64,000 nucleotides of DNA from Knoxdaviesia capensis. Its lineage: Eukaryota > Ascomycota > Sordariomycetes > Microascales > Gondwanamycetaceae. Shown one piece after another: positions 33,101 through 46,899 of this stretch. Under the pieces are notes generated by a model. That model was not told where the DNA came from and ran no database searches. It saw only the letters and a program-made list of their open reading frames with translations. The DNA is taken from assembly GCA_001510575.1 (NCBI GenBank), contig LNGK01000005.1:1220466-1284465 (forward strand), written 5' to 3'. The position numbers and the translations under genes are program-made. How positions within the stretch are numbered: the stretch's first letter is position 1; every line of letters begins with the position of its first letter.

Positions 33101-36100
33101 CCGGGAATGAACCACGACCACCAGAATGTTGGGGGCTAGAAACCGTGGTTTTCCTGCATGTTCAAAAAGAGAAGGGGAAAAAAAAGGTTAAGTGCTGATC
33201 AGGGGTTTTCTTTTTCCAAGGTCCGGGGGAGAGCCATAGAAAAATAAGCACTGGAAATACGGTACGGCATAGGGACAGGACAAAAGGGCGGACGGGGGGA
33301 AGGGCGAGATCTTTGCCTGCCGGGCCCGGCCATCCTAGGTTACCAGTGTTTGTGACTGGGATTGGGGCAGCGGTATGAATCATGAAGGCTTTCACGACTT
33401 CGACGGTCCAGACACCCACAGAACTCGATATCAAAAGCCCGCACAATGGGCTTTGTGTGGACAACCCTCGACCCTCAATTCGGCTTGGACCTCCCAACTA
33501 CGATAAACAGCCAGCTATGCCTATCTTAGTGCTTCCGTCCCCGTATGGGACAACGGTGCCCCCCCTCTCGGAAAAGCTGCAGCTCCCAGCCACACTTTAA
33601 TGCCGTACAGTTTTTTTTACGGGGAGGGGTGAGAAGACCACCAACACTGAAGTATTTTCCTCTCTCTTCTGCAAGATACCGCTGCTTATCATCCACTTCT
33701 CTCATTTCCAATCTTTTGAGAGATGGTGGTGTGTCCCCAATTCTGATAGGGAAGGTGGTGCAGGGATAGTAAGTGATGATAGTGGGTGTGTGTGTGTGTG
33801 TGTATGGCATCTTGTTTTTTTGCTGCGTTCCTTGACCGAGCATGAGCACGGACGGCGTCGTTGGCATCATATACGGTGGCATATAGCAGAGTCAGGGCAG
33901 GCTAAAGACCAAACAAAAACAAACAAAAGAAAAGAAAAAACAAGAAGAAAAAACCAGAAGAAAAAACCCACAAAAAGATTGGGATTCCAAAGGACGCTAG
34001 AAATCCCAGCGTCTCACGTTCTGTTTCCCGGCGCCCGCGGTGTCGTAACCCGAAAGTTGCGTCAACCAGAACACGTCGGCCCTTAGACAGGTTGTAAGGA
34101 ACCGTCTACTATAGGGCGGCTAAAGTGAGGGACGGCCATGGGGTAATTTTTTTTTTTTTTTTGCTTCCTTTTCTTTTCTCACGACCGGATCGGCGAACAC
34201 CCAAATCAGGTATCATCTTGGTCGGCTGCTAATCTCTCGTAATATTACATGAAATGAGGAGGAAAAGGAAGGGAGGTTATATTTTGAACCCACCGGGTCA
34301 GGGAGTCAGTCACCTAAAGTCTGTCGGCGATACGAGCTTTCAGGCGCCGTTCCGTGGTCACCGCTGTTCTTCTCTGGGCGTGTGTAAGTGCCTCAAAAAA
34401 AGTGATGCTACCTCCACAGGCTGGCTGTCCGCCGGTCACTCCTCGATATCTTCCCCGTAAAAAGTCCGTCGGTCGTGAATTGACCTTGAGCCAGGCCCGG
34501 GTCAAGCCCAAATTCCTCTCGTCGATACAGTTGCATGCTTTTGGAAGCTTTTGTGGGTTATATTGCCGAGTGACTGGGGTTGAGGGTTTCGCTCAAAACC
34601 GCGATATCCGAAGGAGTATTGTTTTCTGTGCAAAATCCTACCCTAGCCCGTATATTACCACCCATCCCCCAGGAACACCCATCATCTTAACAAATCAAAC
34701 AAGCGCTCGCTCTCTCGTTCGACCTGCCTTGTGATAATCAGGTCTTTTTCTCTCACTCTCTTTCGTTTGTGCTTCCCCGATCCTCTTTCTCTATCTCAAG
34801 GGGTGGGGACTCGGAACCGACAACTCTTCAAGTCAAAAAGAAACGGCCACAGAACCCTTATCTTGGCCAAAAAGTCAAATGAGCTGGCAGGAGATCGAGT
34901 TGACGTGGTTTTTTTATTTTTTTTATTTTTTGGTTTTCTCTAATTTCCCTTAATAATGCTCCTTTCGTTTACGTAGCGTCGAAGGAAAAATCAAACCCTG
35001 ACGACCCGTGAGCCTCAAGCCCGCCGCCGTCACAAGCGCACCTAAACGAGTAAGATTAAGCAAGACCACCCCCGGGATAAACACACATGGTATCATAAAG
35101 GGGAAACAAGGGCCATGAAGCCTGCTTCCCCGTGGATCACGGGCTTCAACAATGTCCGGAATCTCGTGCCTGCCAGAGTTCGACCTCCTCTAGCCTGACG
35201 CCACCACACCGATGGGATCCCATATCACCTCCTCCGTTCGCAACAAGACCAAGCGGGGCACTGGTTGGACGCTGTCTCGATGTGTGTGTTGTGGACATCT
35301 TTGTTGGGATATCCTAATGAGTGAATGTCCGGACGGAGCTTCGCCAAAAGTGGACCAGTCGGCTGTATCTTCCAGAAGTGAACATAGTGTCTGAGGGAGA
35401 GAGGAAAGTCTCTCTGCTATGGTCGACTCTTGAAACAGAAAAAGAACCTCTCTCCACGGTCTCCACGGAGGAGCACCCAGAGCCTAAGGGGACAGCAATC
35501 CACGCTTCGTGCTCACGGGATTCCGTCCGGTCCGCCTCCATCCCTGGGTGTGTTAGGTACTTCTAGACCTCCCCACTACGCTACGGAGCACTAGCAACGG
35601 AGCACGACTGTTTACGGTGTTCCTTTTCAATCCCATGTTCTCCCTTTGCCTTTTTGCGGGTACTATGGCTGGGAAATATGGGACGTCATGTTCTGTTGGG
35701 GGTTTGAACTGGAACAGACTAAAAGGTCCAAATAGGTGCACATTCACGAGGCCGGCCGACCTGTTTTGGCGAGGGGAAAGGGGAGAGAGGGACGAGATTT
35801 GATTTTCTCATCACACAGGTCAAGCCGAGGGATGTTCCAATTTCACCTGCCTCCCGTGTCGGCCTTCAGAAACACGCCTTCTTACCACCTGCTCTATATG
35901 ATAGGTATCTTGCAGAAAAGCTGGGTGTTCAATCCCGCAACTGCGAAGGTTGATCATCCAAATGCCCTGGTTATATCGCCATTGGCGAAACCCCACTCCC
36001 CCCTTCTCAGCGTGTCTGTTTTGGGGGGGGGGTTTGGGAACTTTTTACAGTGTCGTAATGGTAGTGCGAGCTTGTGTCTTGTCTGCATGTTGTAGTTTAT

Positions 36101-37308
36101 AGAACGAGATCAAGCACTTCTGGTGCTTTTGCCGTTCTATGATAAGCAACATAAAAGAGGGTCTCGAAGGATGAGCGGGGGGGCGGTGGTTGCATCGATA
36201 TTCCTTCCCGAACCCGTGAGGAAGGTCGAATCTCGATCTGCGAATACCTCATGGTAGACAGCCTACGGTGGGAATTTTGCACGGGAAATGCACAAGCGTA
36301 GTATAGTCTGTCCGTGCTGGAAGTTATCTGAGGCGGACTCCCTGCTTCTCTAATTATTGCGCTATGGATTGCTGTGGGTTGCTGGTTAGACACGGAATGG
36401 ATCTTTAAGAGGATCCCCAGATGACAAAGATACTATCGAGAGACTCACATATGTTTTAAGTCAAGTTTCTTACCAGTTAGTTCTTCCTTCTCGCTGGTGG
36501 TTTCTTAGTGATGGTACGTGAAGATGGCCTGGTGATACGACGTGTTTCAAAGTCTCTTGGAGATTCTCAGATTCACCTCTAAACCCAACGGCACCGGATC
36601 TCACATTTGCATACTCTTAATTTTTTTATTTTTTTTTTCAGTGGGTACATATGCTCATTTTTCATCAGGAACAGAAAGAAAGACACGATGTCGACGTGTG
36701 AGACCTGCTAAAGAGTACCTGGTCCACTTTTGGGGGCTATCGACATGCTTTGATTCAACGACAAGGTCCAGCTTGTCTCGGCCGAGTCTCAGGCCTTAAT
36801 CTTGGAGGCGAGTGGGCGGCAGCATGGAGGAGAGTAGGAAGCTACGGGAGTGGCAGAGAGGAAGAGACAGAAAGAGATAAAAGGCGCTTCCGCCGATGAT
36901 CTCCTTCTTACCAAGTTGAAGATGACGGGTCACTCGTACGTGTTCTGCATTTGAACAAGATAGCGAGTGCATGCATGGTATAGCGTCCATATATATACCG
37001 ATTTGGGACGACCGACCACGTTGACAAACATGGGCTGTGTGGGCTTCGGCGCACTTTTCAGGTGTCAGAGGATGTGACAAACTCTTTGACGTTCCCGGTC
37101 CCCGTTCTGGCACCGCGCGACTAGGAAAAGGAAGCATGGACTCCCGAGCCTGCCACGTAAACTCATGTGTGTGTACGCGTGTAGCATGCATGCACATGGA
37201 CCCGTGGACACACACACACACACACGCACGTATCCGCTCGAGCAGAGTCCAGTAATTTCCTCCCAGCCATGCGTTTGCAGTCTTAGTCTCACTTGACGAA
37301 TGACCTAG

Positions 37309-37311
<3 letters not shown>

Positions 37312-37357
<46 letters not shown>
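37312..37357. repeat. (GT)23 microsatellite
   Basis: A perfect dinucleotide run inside the 12-kb non-coding stretch; likely polymorphic. Confidence 0.95.
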
Positions 37358-37360
<3 letters not shown>

Positions 37361-40300
37361 GTTTGAATTTCCATCTGGGGTCCAAAATCATCGCCAAACA
37401 CAGAAGAAGAAAAAAGGGAGAAAAAAAGATATAGAATAAATAAATAAAATAGAATAAAGATAGGATCTGAAACCTCGTGAAGACTTCTGAGATGGTTTTG
37501 TTTCTTCTTTCCTCTCGCTTCTGCGATGTCGGATCATCGAGGTACTCAAGGGCGCAAGGGCAAGACACCTAAACTGCGGCGAGCAGGACGGCGAATCACC
37601 ACCCGGGTGCTGCCAGATATCCTCCTCTCCAAGAAAGGATCTGCGAGAGAGGAGAGGAAACGATGAAAAAAAAGGAACTGCTCGTACGGCCTCCGGGGTT
37701 GGCTTTTTACATTCCGCGATCGGAATTGATGCTCCCTTGTATCTTCCGTCGACCCGTTTGGGGCGGTCGAGTCGAGAACAGTCTCTCTCGGTAGGGTTAG
37801 GGCTTATCGAACTTGAGTCAGGCCCACGACAGAGAGAGCCAGAGAGATGTCGTGCTCTTGGCTGACCGATAGATGATGCCAGCACGTACCTTCCCGGCAT
37901 CTTCAGCTTGTCACAAAGTGTAAATGATGCTCACCAGTTAATAATTTATTTCCACATGATCATCGGAGAAGGTTCTTATCTTCAGGCACGCACACGGAGG
38001 CGAAACCCTTTCCATCCGGAGTACACTACAGAAAAGCACCAACCCTCGCAAAGTCACCCCTCTCTCCCATCTTCATCCCAATTGAAGCAGAGTACGTTTT
38101 TTCTGAAGTGACAGATCGCCGCCAGCAAGTAAGGTGTGCCTGTAAAACCCACCGCCCGCCTCCCAGGGCCACCACTATCAGATGGGGGAGGGGGGACGTG
38201 GAGTCGTCTGCTGGAACAGGACTTTGGTATGACCACTACCTCCTCGCAGACTGCTACGCCGCGCGCCAATGCAACGGTGTGCACTGTCTGTCAACAGCGT
38301 TTGACAACGCCCCAGGAAGGGGAACTGGATTGAATGTACAGTATAGTACCTGCACTCCGATCAATAGTTTGCTGGTACACGCAGCAGACAGGGTTCAAGG
38401 TTGACTATAGTAACTAGCCGAGGATGAAGGTGCTGTTGAACGTCTTTACTCGTGAATTGTCATCCAACACATGTCAATTACAGAAGTGGTGTAGTTTATT
38501 TGCGTTGACGAAGCTAGATTACCACCTCGAGATCATACGAGCTGCACTATCCTGTATAGTACTAAACCTCGATGTCAACTCTGCGAAGATCATTGCTGAC
38601 CGACAACCTGGCATTGGTACACCTGCTATACACCGCTTGTATGTAACACATGAAGCTTCGAAGAGGATTCGGCAGACAGGATTTTTTATATACTGCACGT
38701 ATAACAAGTGTCCCAGGCAGCTCACATTCAGCATGGCAACAAGGCACAGTACATGGACTCACCAGTAGGAAGAATCACCCCAGCAAACGCCCGAACCGAC
38801 TCTGTAGCCTGCATGCCCAGGCCGGCGCGTCACAGCCAGCTCTGGATCGCCCTGTTGTATGCTGACACCGCCATGCTGTGTATGGAAAATAGAATTCCCT
38901 CTTCGGAGAATTTCCACCGGTTGGGTTCCCTCCAAGAAGTTCCCAAGAAGGATGAAATGCCGGACAGAGTAGGAAGAGGAGGAGGAAAAGGAGGAGGAGG
39001 AAGAAGAGGAGGAGGAAGAAGAGGAGGAGGAGAGCGAAGTTCTTTTTAGGTATCGTAGCATTTGAGAACTGTCCTTCTCCTAAATCAACCCCCGCCCCTA
39101 TTCTGAACTCACCACCCCCTCCCAAATTCATAGGAAGTGAGAAAGTGGGAAAGCTAGAAGTACCTCTGGACGGTGACTTGCCCTCTGCCTCGACTTTATG
39201 GCGTCCGAGCTTAAGTAAGCGAGAATAGTGGAGACTCCACCCCACATGCCGCGCCGTTTGCCGCCGATTAAACGGTCCAATTATTGCGGTCTTCTTGTGG
39301 AAAGGGGTGTGTGGATTTTTGAGGTAAGTTGAATTGAGTTGAAGGATTATAAATTGGCTTTCAAAATCCACGACCTGGGCCTGGCTAACTTGAACTTAAC
39401 GGGAGACTATGGAATAATCGGCTGGTCCTAAGATAAAAGCCACTACGATTACCTAAACCAGTTGGATTACCTTGAAGATCCTGTATTTCGGTGGCGAGAG
39501 GTCCGCACCTAGCAAAGAAGAAGTCACACCGGCGGGCCTCTCCTTCCCATTTTGAACCACCTAGAGGGATGCGTACGAAGTCACCATCGCCAGATTGCTG
39601 CTGTTCTGGAAGGAACGACCGACTTCAAATGCCACGGAAAGAGCTGTCTAGGGCTTTAAAGCCCTCATTGCGATGACGAAGTCAAGCACACAATTAGTTT
39701 GAAGCCATTAGGGAAGAGCTGGACAAGAAGCAGGACCGTCATGAGTCGGTTGCGAGATATTATTCTCTCATCCCTTTCCTTAACATCACCATGCCTTCGT
39801 GCACTTTGATCACACTCGCCCCCCGAAAACTTCCAACACTTCCAACACTTCCAGATGCATAAGCAAGTCAGCCAACTGGCCAGCCGTACTACACTACATC
39901 CTTGCCATCCTTCATCGGACTAGAGCCATCGAGTTCCGTGTCTCAATGTCTCTCCCGGGCGAATCCTATTCACCACTACTCCTATTCTTCTCATCCGACA
40001 TTCCTCCCAAGGCTTGTTTGCCAACCATCCGATAGAGAACAATGGATATGCTCATCGTTAGACCCCGACCGGAATGACGCTCACGCACAACTGCTGAAAA
40101 CTGACGAACGTGGCTTGCTGCGAACCCCGTAACCCCCACCGAACCCGCCGTCTGGGTTGGTGGCATATCATGGTCAGTTTTGGAAGATGCACCGCTTCTC
40201 TTTGGCCGACCATCCCCTGATAGCAGTACAGAGTGTTTGTTCCAAATTTGTGTTTCCTGCAGACCTCCCGAGTGTGTGACCTGAACTCCAACTCGTTTGC

Positions 40301-40491
40301 TTGACAAATGGAGAGGATAAAGTGATGCACAACACAGACCATCCATACGCTTACATGCAGAAGCAACCTCAAAAAAGGCCACAAACGCTGGCCGTTCAGC
40401 GGCATATTGCATCTCATCTCTTGTCTGCTATACGGAGTATCAGGCGGACGGCTAATCCACACCCCCCCAAGCCCCCATCCCATGTTCCATC

Positions 40492-40956
40492 ATGGCTCGC
40501 CGCCCTCGTGTGCCCGGGCTATCACTGATTTTGCTAGTCCCAACGGCGAAGTGGCACCGATACCTTGACCTTCGAAACCCTATATCTCCACGCCATTCGC
40601 GGCGCACGGTTTCTCTGCTAGCTTCTCTTTTTCCAGCGCCCACCTCCCCGATTCCACCACTCCGTCGACGAGACCCTTCAAATACAACACAACAGTCACT
40701 TCTCAGTAATTTAGCCCTATACCAGATACCGAGCTGGTGTGGCCCCCCCCGTCTATCACATTTCGGCCCACTCTGGCTTTTTTCTACCCTTCCATTCCCT
40801 TTTTTTTTTCTTTCCATTTTTTACCGATACCTCTTGGGATCCTCTTGGGATCCTCTTGGGATTTTTTTCTTCTTCTCCAGTTGTCCCTGTGTTTTTCTCG
40901 AAACTCGGACTTTGGCCGTCTGTTTCTGGAGCGGAACTTTGGCCGTGTGTCGTTGA
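40492..40956 (+). promoter_or_regulatory. Long upstream ORF in the presumed leader of the tandem-Zn2Cys6 gene
   Basis: An ATG-initiated frame of 154 codons lies 1.2-1.7 kb upstream of the regulator start, within the T/C-rich region. Its product is rich in Phe/Leu/Pro/Ser, as expected from translating pyrimidine-rich DNA, so it is probably not a functional protein. If the transcript starts upstream of 40492 it would be a strong barrier to initiation at 42187. Confidence 0.3.
40831..40863. repeat. 11-base tandem repeat, three copies
   Basis: CTCTTGGGATC repeated head to tail (40831-40841, 40842-40852, 40853-40863; the last copy ends in T). It lies in the presumed leader of the tandem-Zn2Cys6 gene. 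Confidence 0.9.
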
Positions 40957-42186
40957 ACCTTAGCCTTCCTTCTCCTCTGAATCTCCATCTATCTCCCCAT
41001 TCATTCTCCCTCTCTTCCTCTCTTCCTCTCTTTTGTAATTGCTCCCTAGTCCAGTCTTCGTTCGACGGAGTCCCGATTTTAAGTTTCCACCTTGTCATCC
41101 ATTACACGGTTGGTATATACAAAGTTTCTATTCATCTTGACGACCTTTCGAATTTATACGAACACTCCTCCCATTTTTTCAATCCGCATGTTGCTATCTT
41201 ACGAATCACAGAATCCTCTTTCCTTCTGACTACGTCGTCTTATTTTTTCTTCTTTACCTCCTGCGACTGACGCCATCTCTAGTTTCCCGCAGAGTAGCAT
41301 GCCAACCTTTCTGGATTTCGGTCCCTTAGTATAGCATTTTTTCTTCTAATACTCTTCTTTCCTCCAACTCTTCTCTATCTTCCTCACGGTTCTTTTGATT
41401 CCCGTATCGACCATATATCCTGCATACGCATATATCTTGAAACTAGTGGCTTGCCATCATAATTTCCTTGCGTCTGGTCATTGCCACCCTCTTGTGAACG
41501 TCCACTGGATTTGATGACTCCCGAACACCGCTCTCCGACCTATCATCATTCCGGCAATAAACCTCTCAGCCCCCCCCTTCATCTCAACCTCCACAGTCCA
41601 TTTTGCCCCGGATCTGGTTTGTGTTCCTTGAATTCTTTCCTTGCCTACGATTCTGGCTCTGCGGATCCACTCTGGCAAGCAAGTCTCGGACTTATTATAT
41701 AGCTACGAGTATATACATTTTTTTCTTGGGTGGTTTCCCTCCCCAGCCTCTGTCGGCATCGCGCGCGTCTTATGGCTCAACGCCAGCACCCGCGATCAGT
41801 TCGGTCTCGGCTGCCGCTGGCTGTTATACACTCACCACCCTTCGGCCTACTTAGCTTAACCCTGCTTCGCTCACTACAAAAGCTAAGCTAGTTTCTTTCT
41901 CGCCCATTCATTTAATTTCTTTGCTTCCTCTCCCAAACTTTACTTCTATCCTGGCCCCATTTTCTCCAACGACCACGACAAGCGAGAGGCACTACTTTAA
42001 ACTACTTAACTCCTTCTCTGACTTCCCACTCCTCCTACCACATACAAACTTGCCGATTCCTTCCCGTTGGTTCATACCCTGACCACCTCCGCTCCCCGCC
42101 TTTCCCCTTTCCGCCACCCGCTATTTTTTGACGACTGCCAGCCGCTGCCACAGCCGCGTCTGGTCTGGATCTGGGTTCCGCTGTCA

Positions 42187-45100
42187 ATGGACCCAAGGGC
42201 CTTCGCTGTGCCCGACACGGCTGGTTCTTCTCTCGGATCGTCTCCTGTTCCCATGCCACCCCATGCCCAACATCACCACATTCACCCCCGACAACATCAT
42301 CAACCACCACCATCAGGTCCACATGAACTGCCACTTCAACATCTCCACTCATCACAGCAACAGCAGTTTCACCCTCACCCTCACCCGCAGGAGTCGTCCG
42401 CAGACCCACGATTACAACAACAGCACCAACTGCTTCAACAACAACAGATCTCACAACCTCTTCCGATCCATCAAGGACAATTGCCGCCCCAAGATCAGCA
42501 ACAATCCCCGGCAGCCATCAAGCGCCGACGTAGCCAAGCGAACATGGCGGATGGCTGCCGTACATGTCGTTTACGAAAGGTAAAGAAATGATACGATTTC
42601 CTTCGAAGTTTGATTTTGTTTGTTTTGCGAATAGAGACGTATGAAAAAAGGCGCACTTGCTTGTGCGACTTCTCCGTTTCATTTTCTTCATATTGCACAG
42701 AAAAAAAAAAAAAAAGCCCCATCCCACCCCCCAGACGACCGGTAACCGTTGAGTTTGCTCAAAATCCTCCTCGGACCGGCCCTATTTCCGCGTCAGATAC
42801 CTCCTACCTTTGTTTCGATACACTGTGTATCCGACATCCGGCCTTAGTCAATTTTGAAGGAACCGTCACCTCTTTGTCAGGCCCTCGTTACCAGGCTGTC
42901 GGATCGTTCTTGTGTTCCCACATTCACATCTCCCCAGAGACCCGGATATCTGCTCTGTTCTCTCATCTCATCTCATCATCTTAACTTCTATCGTCTACCC
43001 TGTATCATCTCATGCCCCTATCATATGGAAAAGTCGGCCATGGCCATGGCAGATGCATTCTTTCCTCCTCTTCTCACCCTTCTCCATATCCGTTCATCCC
43101 ATATGTGTGCGTTCGAGAGTGTCTAACCAGCTTCTTTGCTTTCTTCCTCTTCTTTGCCACTTCTTCAGGTGAAATGCTCTGGTAATCCTGGTCCTGGACA
43201 GGCCTGTGCTACCTGTTTAAGGCTGGATCTCGCATGCAGCTTCGTCTCTCCCAGTGATTCGGTTCAAATCAATGGTATTCTAGTGCCTCTACATTTCTCC
43301 TGCATTCAGTGTCATTGGATGCGACCACGCGCGCCTTCTCCAGTAGCAACCCGCTTGTGCATATGCAGTCACAGTTGGTACGCTTCGATACCTTTTGAAA
43401 TTGTACTGACTGTCCTTAACAGCATCTCGCACAACGCCGTCGAGGAGTCATACCGAAGCCGGGACACTCAGAAAACGAGCCCAGAGGGCATGTACGAACT
43501 GTCACGCCCATAAGACAAAGTGTTCTGGGGACCTCCCGAAGTGCCAAAGATGCCAAGCGAACTCTCTGCAGTGCGACTATGCGCCGGCTCGACGACGATT
43601 TGCGAACTCGACGACGGCGTCCGGGGGCATGGGAGCCGCTCGGGAAGACATGGACGAGTCCCAGTCACCGCTTTCCACGAACGATGGCTCGGTTTCAGCA
43701 GCCCACCGCCTCAGTCCCGATGAAATGGTGTCGTCTCACGCAATGCCCGCTGGGCCTCGATCTGGATCTTCTTCAGCCCAACGTGGAGCCACTGTTTCGG
43801 ATCTTGTCAGTCTGGCGAACGAGTAAGTCCGAACCTCCTCCCGATTGAACCGTCATCGGCAGCTTGCCCCCGAACGACTGCCCGTAATCGCAGTTTAAAC
43901 TTTTCGCCTAGTGTTTCGACAGTATCTATGTCTATTCAGCGTCAGCTAACCAAGAGGATTGGTGGTTCTTTCTTTGTTTGAATTTTTAGGGACCTTCTTG
44001 CAAAGAAAGAAGTAATTTTGCAACACGTTGACGCGTATTTTCGGAACCTGTACTACGTTCCGTGCTTCGGATTCTTACATCGTGAGACAATCTATCGCGA
44101 AATCTCGGTACGACATCTATTTCTGCTGCCTGGACGATGCCTCGGCTCTTTGCGCTTTGATTTTTGAGGCTTACTGAGGGGGTAATGGCTAACTGTTGTG
44201 GGACTGTAGGAAGGGACGGTCGCACAATCGAGAGTTGCGGCTATATGCTCGGTCGCGGCGTTTTTTGTGTCTTCACACCCCCGTGCGGAAGACTTTGCAT
44301 ATACGTGTTCACGGCAGGTCGAGTTCCACTTGTTCAGAAACGTTGGAAGTTTGGCCGAAGCAAACCTGAGTCTATACGCGCTGGATATTGCACATAACCT
44401 GTTCGTTGGTAAATATGCCAAGTGCTGGCAGCTCGCCGCCATCGCATGTCGCCTAATGGTTGCGCTACAACTGAATTGGGACGTGCCAGGAACCGACAAG
44501 TCACCAGTCCAACAAGAGTCATCAAGACGCCTTGCGTGGTTCATGTTCCACCTCGATCGGATTTGTGCAGGCGGGTTCGAAGCCTACGTCTGCATACGCG
44601 AAGAGAATATGAAATTACGCCTTCCTTGTGCCGAACAGGAGTTCAATGCGAGCAAGCCGTCTACAGCCGAACGGCTTGTCGAGCGGCCCGGCAAAGTCAA
44701 GTCGACCACCGGATTACAAGCGTACCCAATCCGGTTACTGAATATTCGACATCATGTTTTGACGTGAGTAGTTTCGATTCCTAACATTCCAGCCCCTTTA
44801 TTTCTGCCGTTCGCGTGGCTGAGGGTAGAATGGCTGCTGATTGTTATGATTGTTTGATCTTTCTCTTTAGTACATCGCGGAAATTTGCGGGCGGCCCACC
44901 ACACCTGCAGCGGTCCAGATGGGAGCCGTCTCAGGTGATGGAAGAAGTCAACATGCTGCAGGGCGAGCTATCCAGCTTTACCGCGTCGCTGCCTAACGAG
45001 TTGAAACTGACGGATCAAAATATCACGCATTGGATCGGCTCAAAGGAGGAGCAAGTTTTCATATTTATTCACAGCATGTTATGCACTCTTCACGTCGAGT

Positions 45101-46350
45101 TGTATCAGTTTGCCCTACCGGCAGGGCCTCGACGACCGGCAGCCGATCTTCCCCGGAAACTGCCGAAGGAGTTTGTTCTCAAGGCACAAAAGCAGGCGGT
45201 TGCATATGCCGTATCCCTAGCGCGGTTTTGGGAAGCCATCCAGCGCGTACCGAGTGCAAGACGCGACCCTCAGGCACCTATAATCATGGGCGATATCAAC
45301 TTGATGGCCTGCGTGCAACAGTGCGTGCAGGTGCTATTGACGGCTCGACGACACAACCTCTACGGAGACCTGAACGAACACAGCACGGCTCCCCTGCGGC
45401 GAAATGATGCCTTGGACGACGGTCTTGTGCGTAGTCTGATTGACTCCTGCCTGGAAATTGCGCAGCCCGTTTCACGGGTCATCCCCGCGATGAAATCACA
45501 GTATCAGGATCTCCTGCAGGCAGTCGGCGACTTTGATCGAGCCATGGCTGCAGGAGTTGCTGCGGCCGCAGCTGCAGCCGCCAAGTCTAATACAACGACA
45601 GCAGAAACCGGCGGAACGCTCAAGCTTCCTGGACCACACTACCTCCTGGGAAATTCGTACCTTACGATTTCCCACGAAGAGCAGCGCAGCGAACCGGATG
45701 CGGAGTTTCTGGCTCATTGGCGCAGCAACCTGCCGCCGCCCGAGTACCACGACCCATACACGGAGATCAACAACATGCCAGATACAGATTTCGAGGCGGA
45801 GTTTTACGCGCCAGGAATGCCATTGCTGCTTGCAGAGGCACGCGGGCTTTCTGCGTTTCCTACGATGTGGGAGCGGATGGGCGGGGCGGATATGTTTGGT
45901 TCCTCGGTTCCCGGGGCGGGGCCAGGAGGAGTCGGGCCGGCACCACCGGGGATGGGTGCGGCGGGGCCAGTAGCACCACAACACCAGCAGCATGGGCATG
46001 CACATGGGCACCAAGCGGCAGGACACGGGCAGGGCCAGTATGCCGGGCAACATCAGCAGGCACCAGGGTCACAGAATTATATATTCATGGGACCGACAGC
46101 CAACATGGCGGCGTCACAGGCAGCACAGCCGCCTTCGGACGAAATGATGATGATGTCGATGCCGGGCCTGGGGGATGGGACAGGGCTTTATGGCGACGGC
46201 CATGCGGCACAGCAACAGCAACAGCCACAGCAGCAGCAGCAGCAACAACAGCATCAACACCAACAGCACCAGCAGCAACAGCAGCAGCAATTTGTCATGC
46301 AGACGGGCATGTTCACGCCGGGGCCTGGGCTTTGGGATGGACCTGCGTAA
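42187..46350 (+). CDS. Transcription factor with two tandem Zn2Cys6 clusters
   Basis: Six exons: 42187-42579, 43169-43274, 43423-43822, 43990-44107, 44210-44763 and 44871-46350; 1016 aa. The His/Gln/Pro-rich N-terminus leads to cluster 1 (C124, C127, C134, C144, C147, C154). After a 35-residue linker comes cluster 2 (C190, C193, C200, C207, C210, C217), introduced by RKRAQRACTNCHAHK. Both have C-x2-C-x6-C...C-x2-C-x6-C spacing. The linker exon join (G|CA) is fixed by phase. A fungal-trans-like regulatory region spans about 300-750 (VPCFGFLHRETIYREI, LQLNWDVPGTDKS, HLDRICAGG). The tail is Gly/His/Gln-rich with polyglutamine at about 970-1000. I recall similar two-cluster proteins in Eurotiales without known targets. 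Intron 1 (589 bases) falls inside cluster 1. It is flanked by very long non-coding regions. Confidence 0.88.
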
Positions 46351-46395
46351 GGGGAAAATGGAGCATGATGCACGACGGTATGAACTGGACAGGCC

Positions 46396-46413
46396 GGGGG
46401 GGGGGGGGGGGGG
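46396..46413. repeat. G18 homopolymer in the 3' flank
   Basis: Eighteen consecutive G, 46 bases after the stop of the tandem-Zn2Cys6 gene. In RNA this could form a G-quadruplex in the 3' UTR; it is also a likely sequencing-error site. Confidence 0.9.
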
Positions 46414-46899
46414 TTGGAACCGGAACCAACTGTTCTCATTCGCTATTATATGCAGGAGGGGCCAAATGCCGAGAAGAAGAAGTGGTAGTGTGTGCTTGGC
46501 TGCGCGCCCCCTCTTCACTTCAACACCTGCAGAATGGAGGGGTGCGGTGGTGGAGGGTAGAAGCTAATTTTTGTTTTTGTTTTGTTTTTTCTTGTTGCAT
46601 CATATACGAGCTACATGATTGTATGAAAGTTCCAAGGACACACCTAGTGCGACCATTCAACTACTTGCCATCCAGGATTCCAAAAGAGGACGAAATGCCA
46701 AAGCGAGTTACACAACAACAAGCAGCGCGTGTGCCAAAAAACGGGCGGATAATCTAAGAAGTGAAAGACAAAGGAAACAATACGGCAAGGATGTATGTAG
46801 ATGGAAGTGGGTGGAGAAAAAGCAAAAGCCAATGGGCAATAATCTGCACGGGATATCTGCATCCGTAATCAGAAGCAGGAAATGGCGGGCCCAGAAAGA

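Larger units (their letters stand above)
30142..42186. other. 12-kb non-coding stretch upstream of the tandem-Zn2Cys6 regulator
   Basis: The longest gene-poor stretch in the window, between divergent starts. Open frames are short, mostly without ATG starts, and have no family features. I found no tRNA B-box (GGTTCGAnnCC), 5S rRNA start or transposon ends by eye. Parts of 31500-34000 are purine-rich on the plus strand (a possible minus-strand leader). Bases 40500-42186 are T/C-rich, the probable leader of the regulator. Repeats are (GT)23 at 37312-37357, a smaller GT run at about 33787-33803 and an 11-base triplicate at 40831-40863. Long intergenic regions are known upstream of some fungal developmental regulators. 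Confidence 0.6.

Noticed and set aside
30142..42186. Search by eye for tRNA, 5S rRNA, transposon ends and CRISPR-like arrays
   Set aside because: No B-box/A-box pair, 5S start, terminal inverted repeats or spaced direct repeats were found; simple microsatellites account for the visible repeats.
43136..43513. 125-codon plus-strand frame across the second exon of the tandem-Zn2Cys6 gene
   Set aside because: It reads through intron 2 in the wrong frame; splicing at 43274/43423 restores the second zinc cluster and the family alignment.
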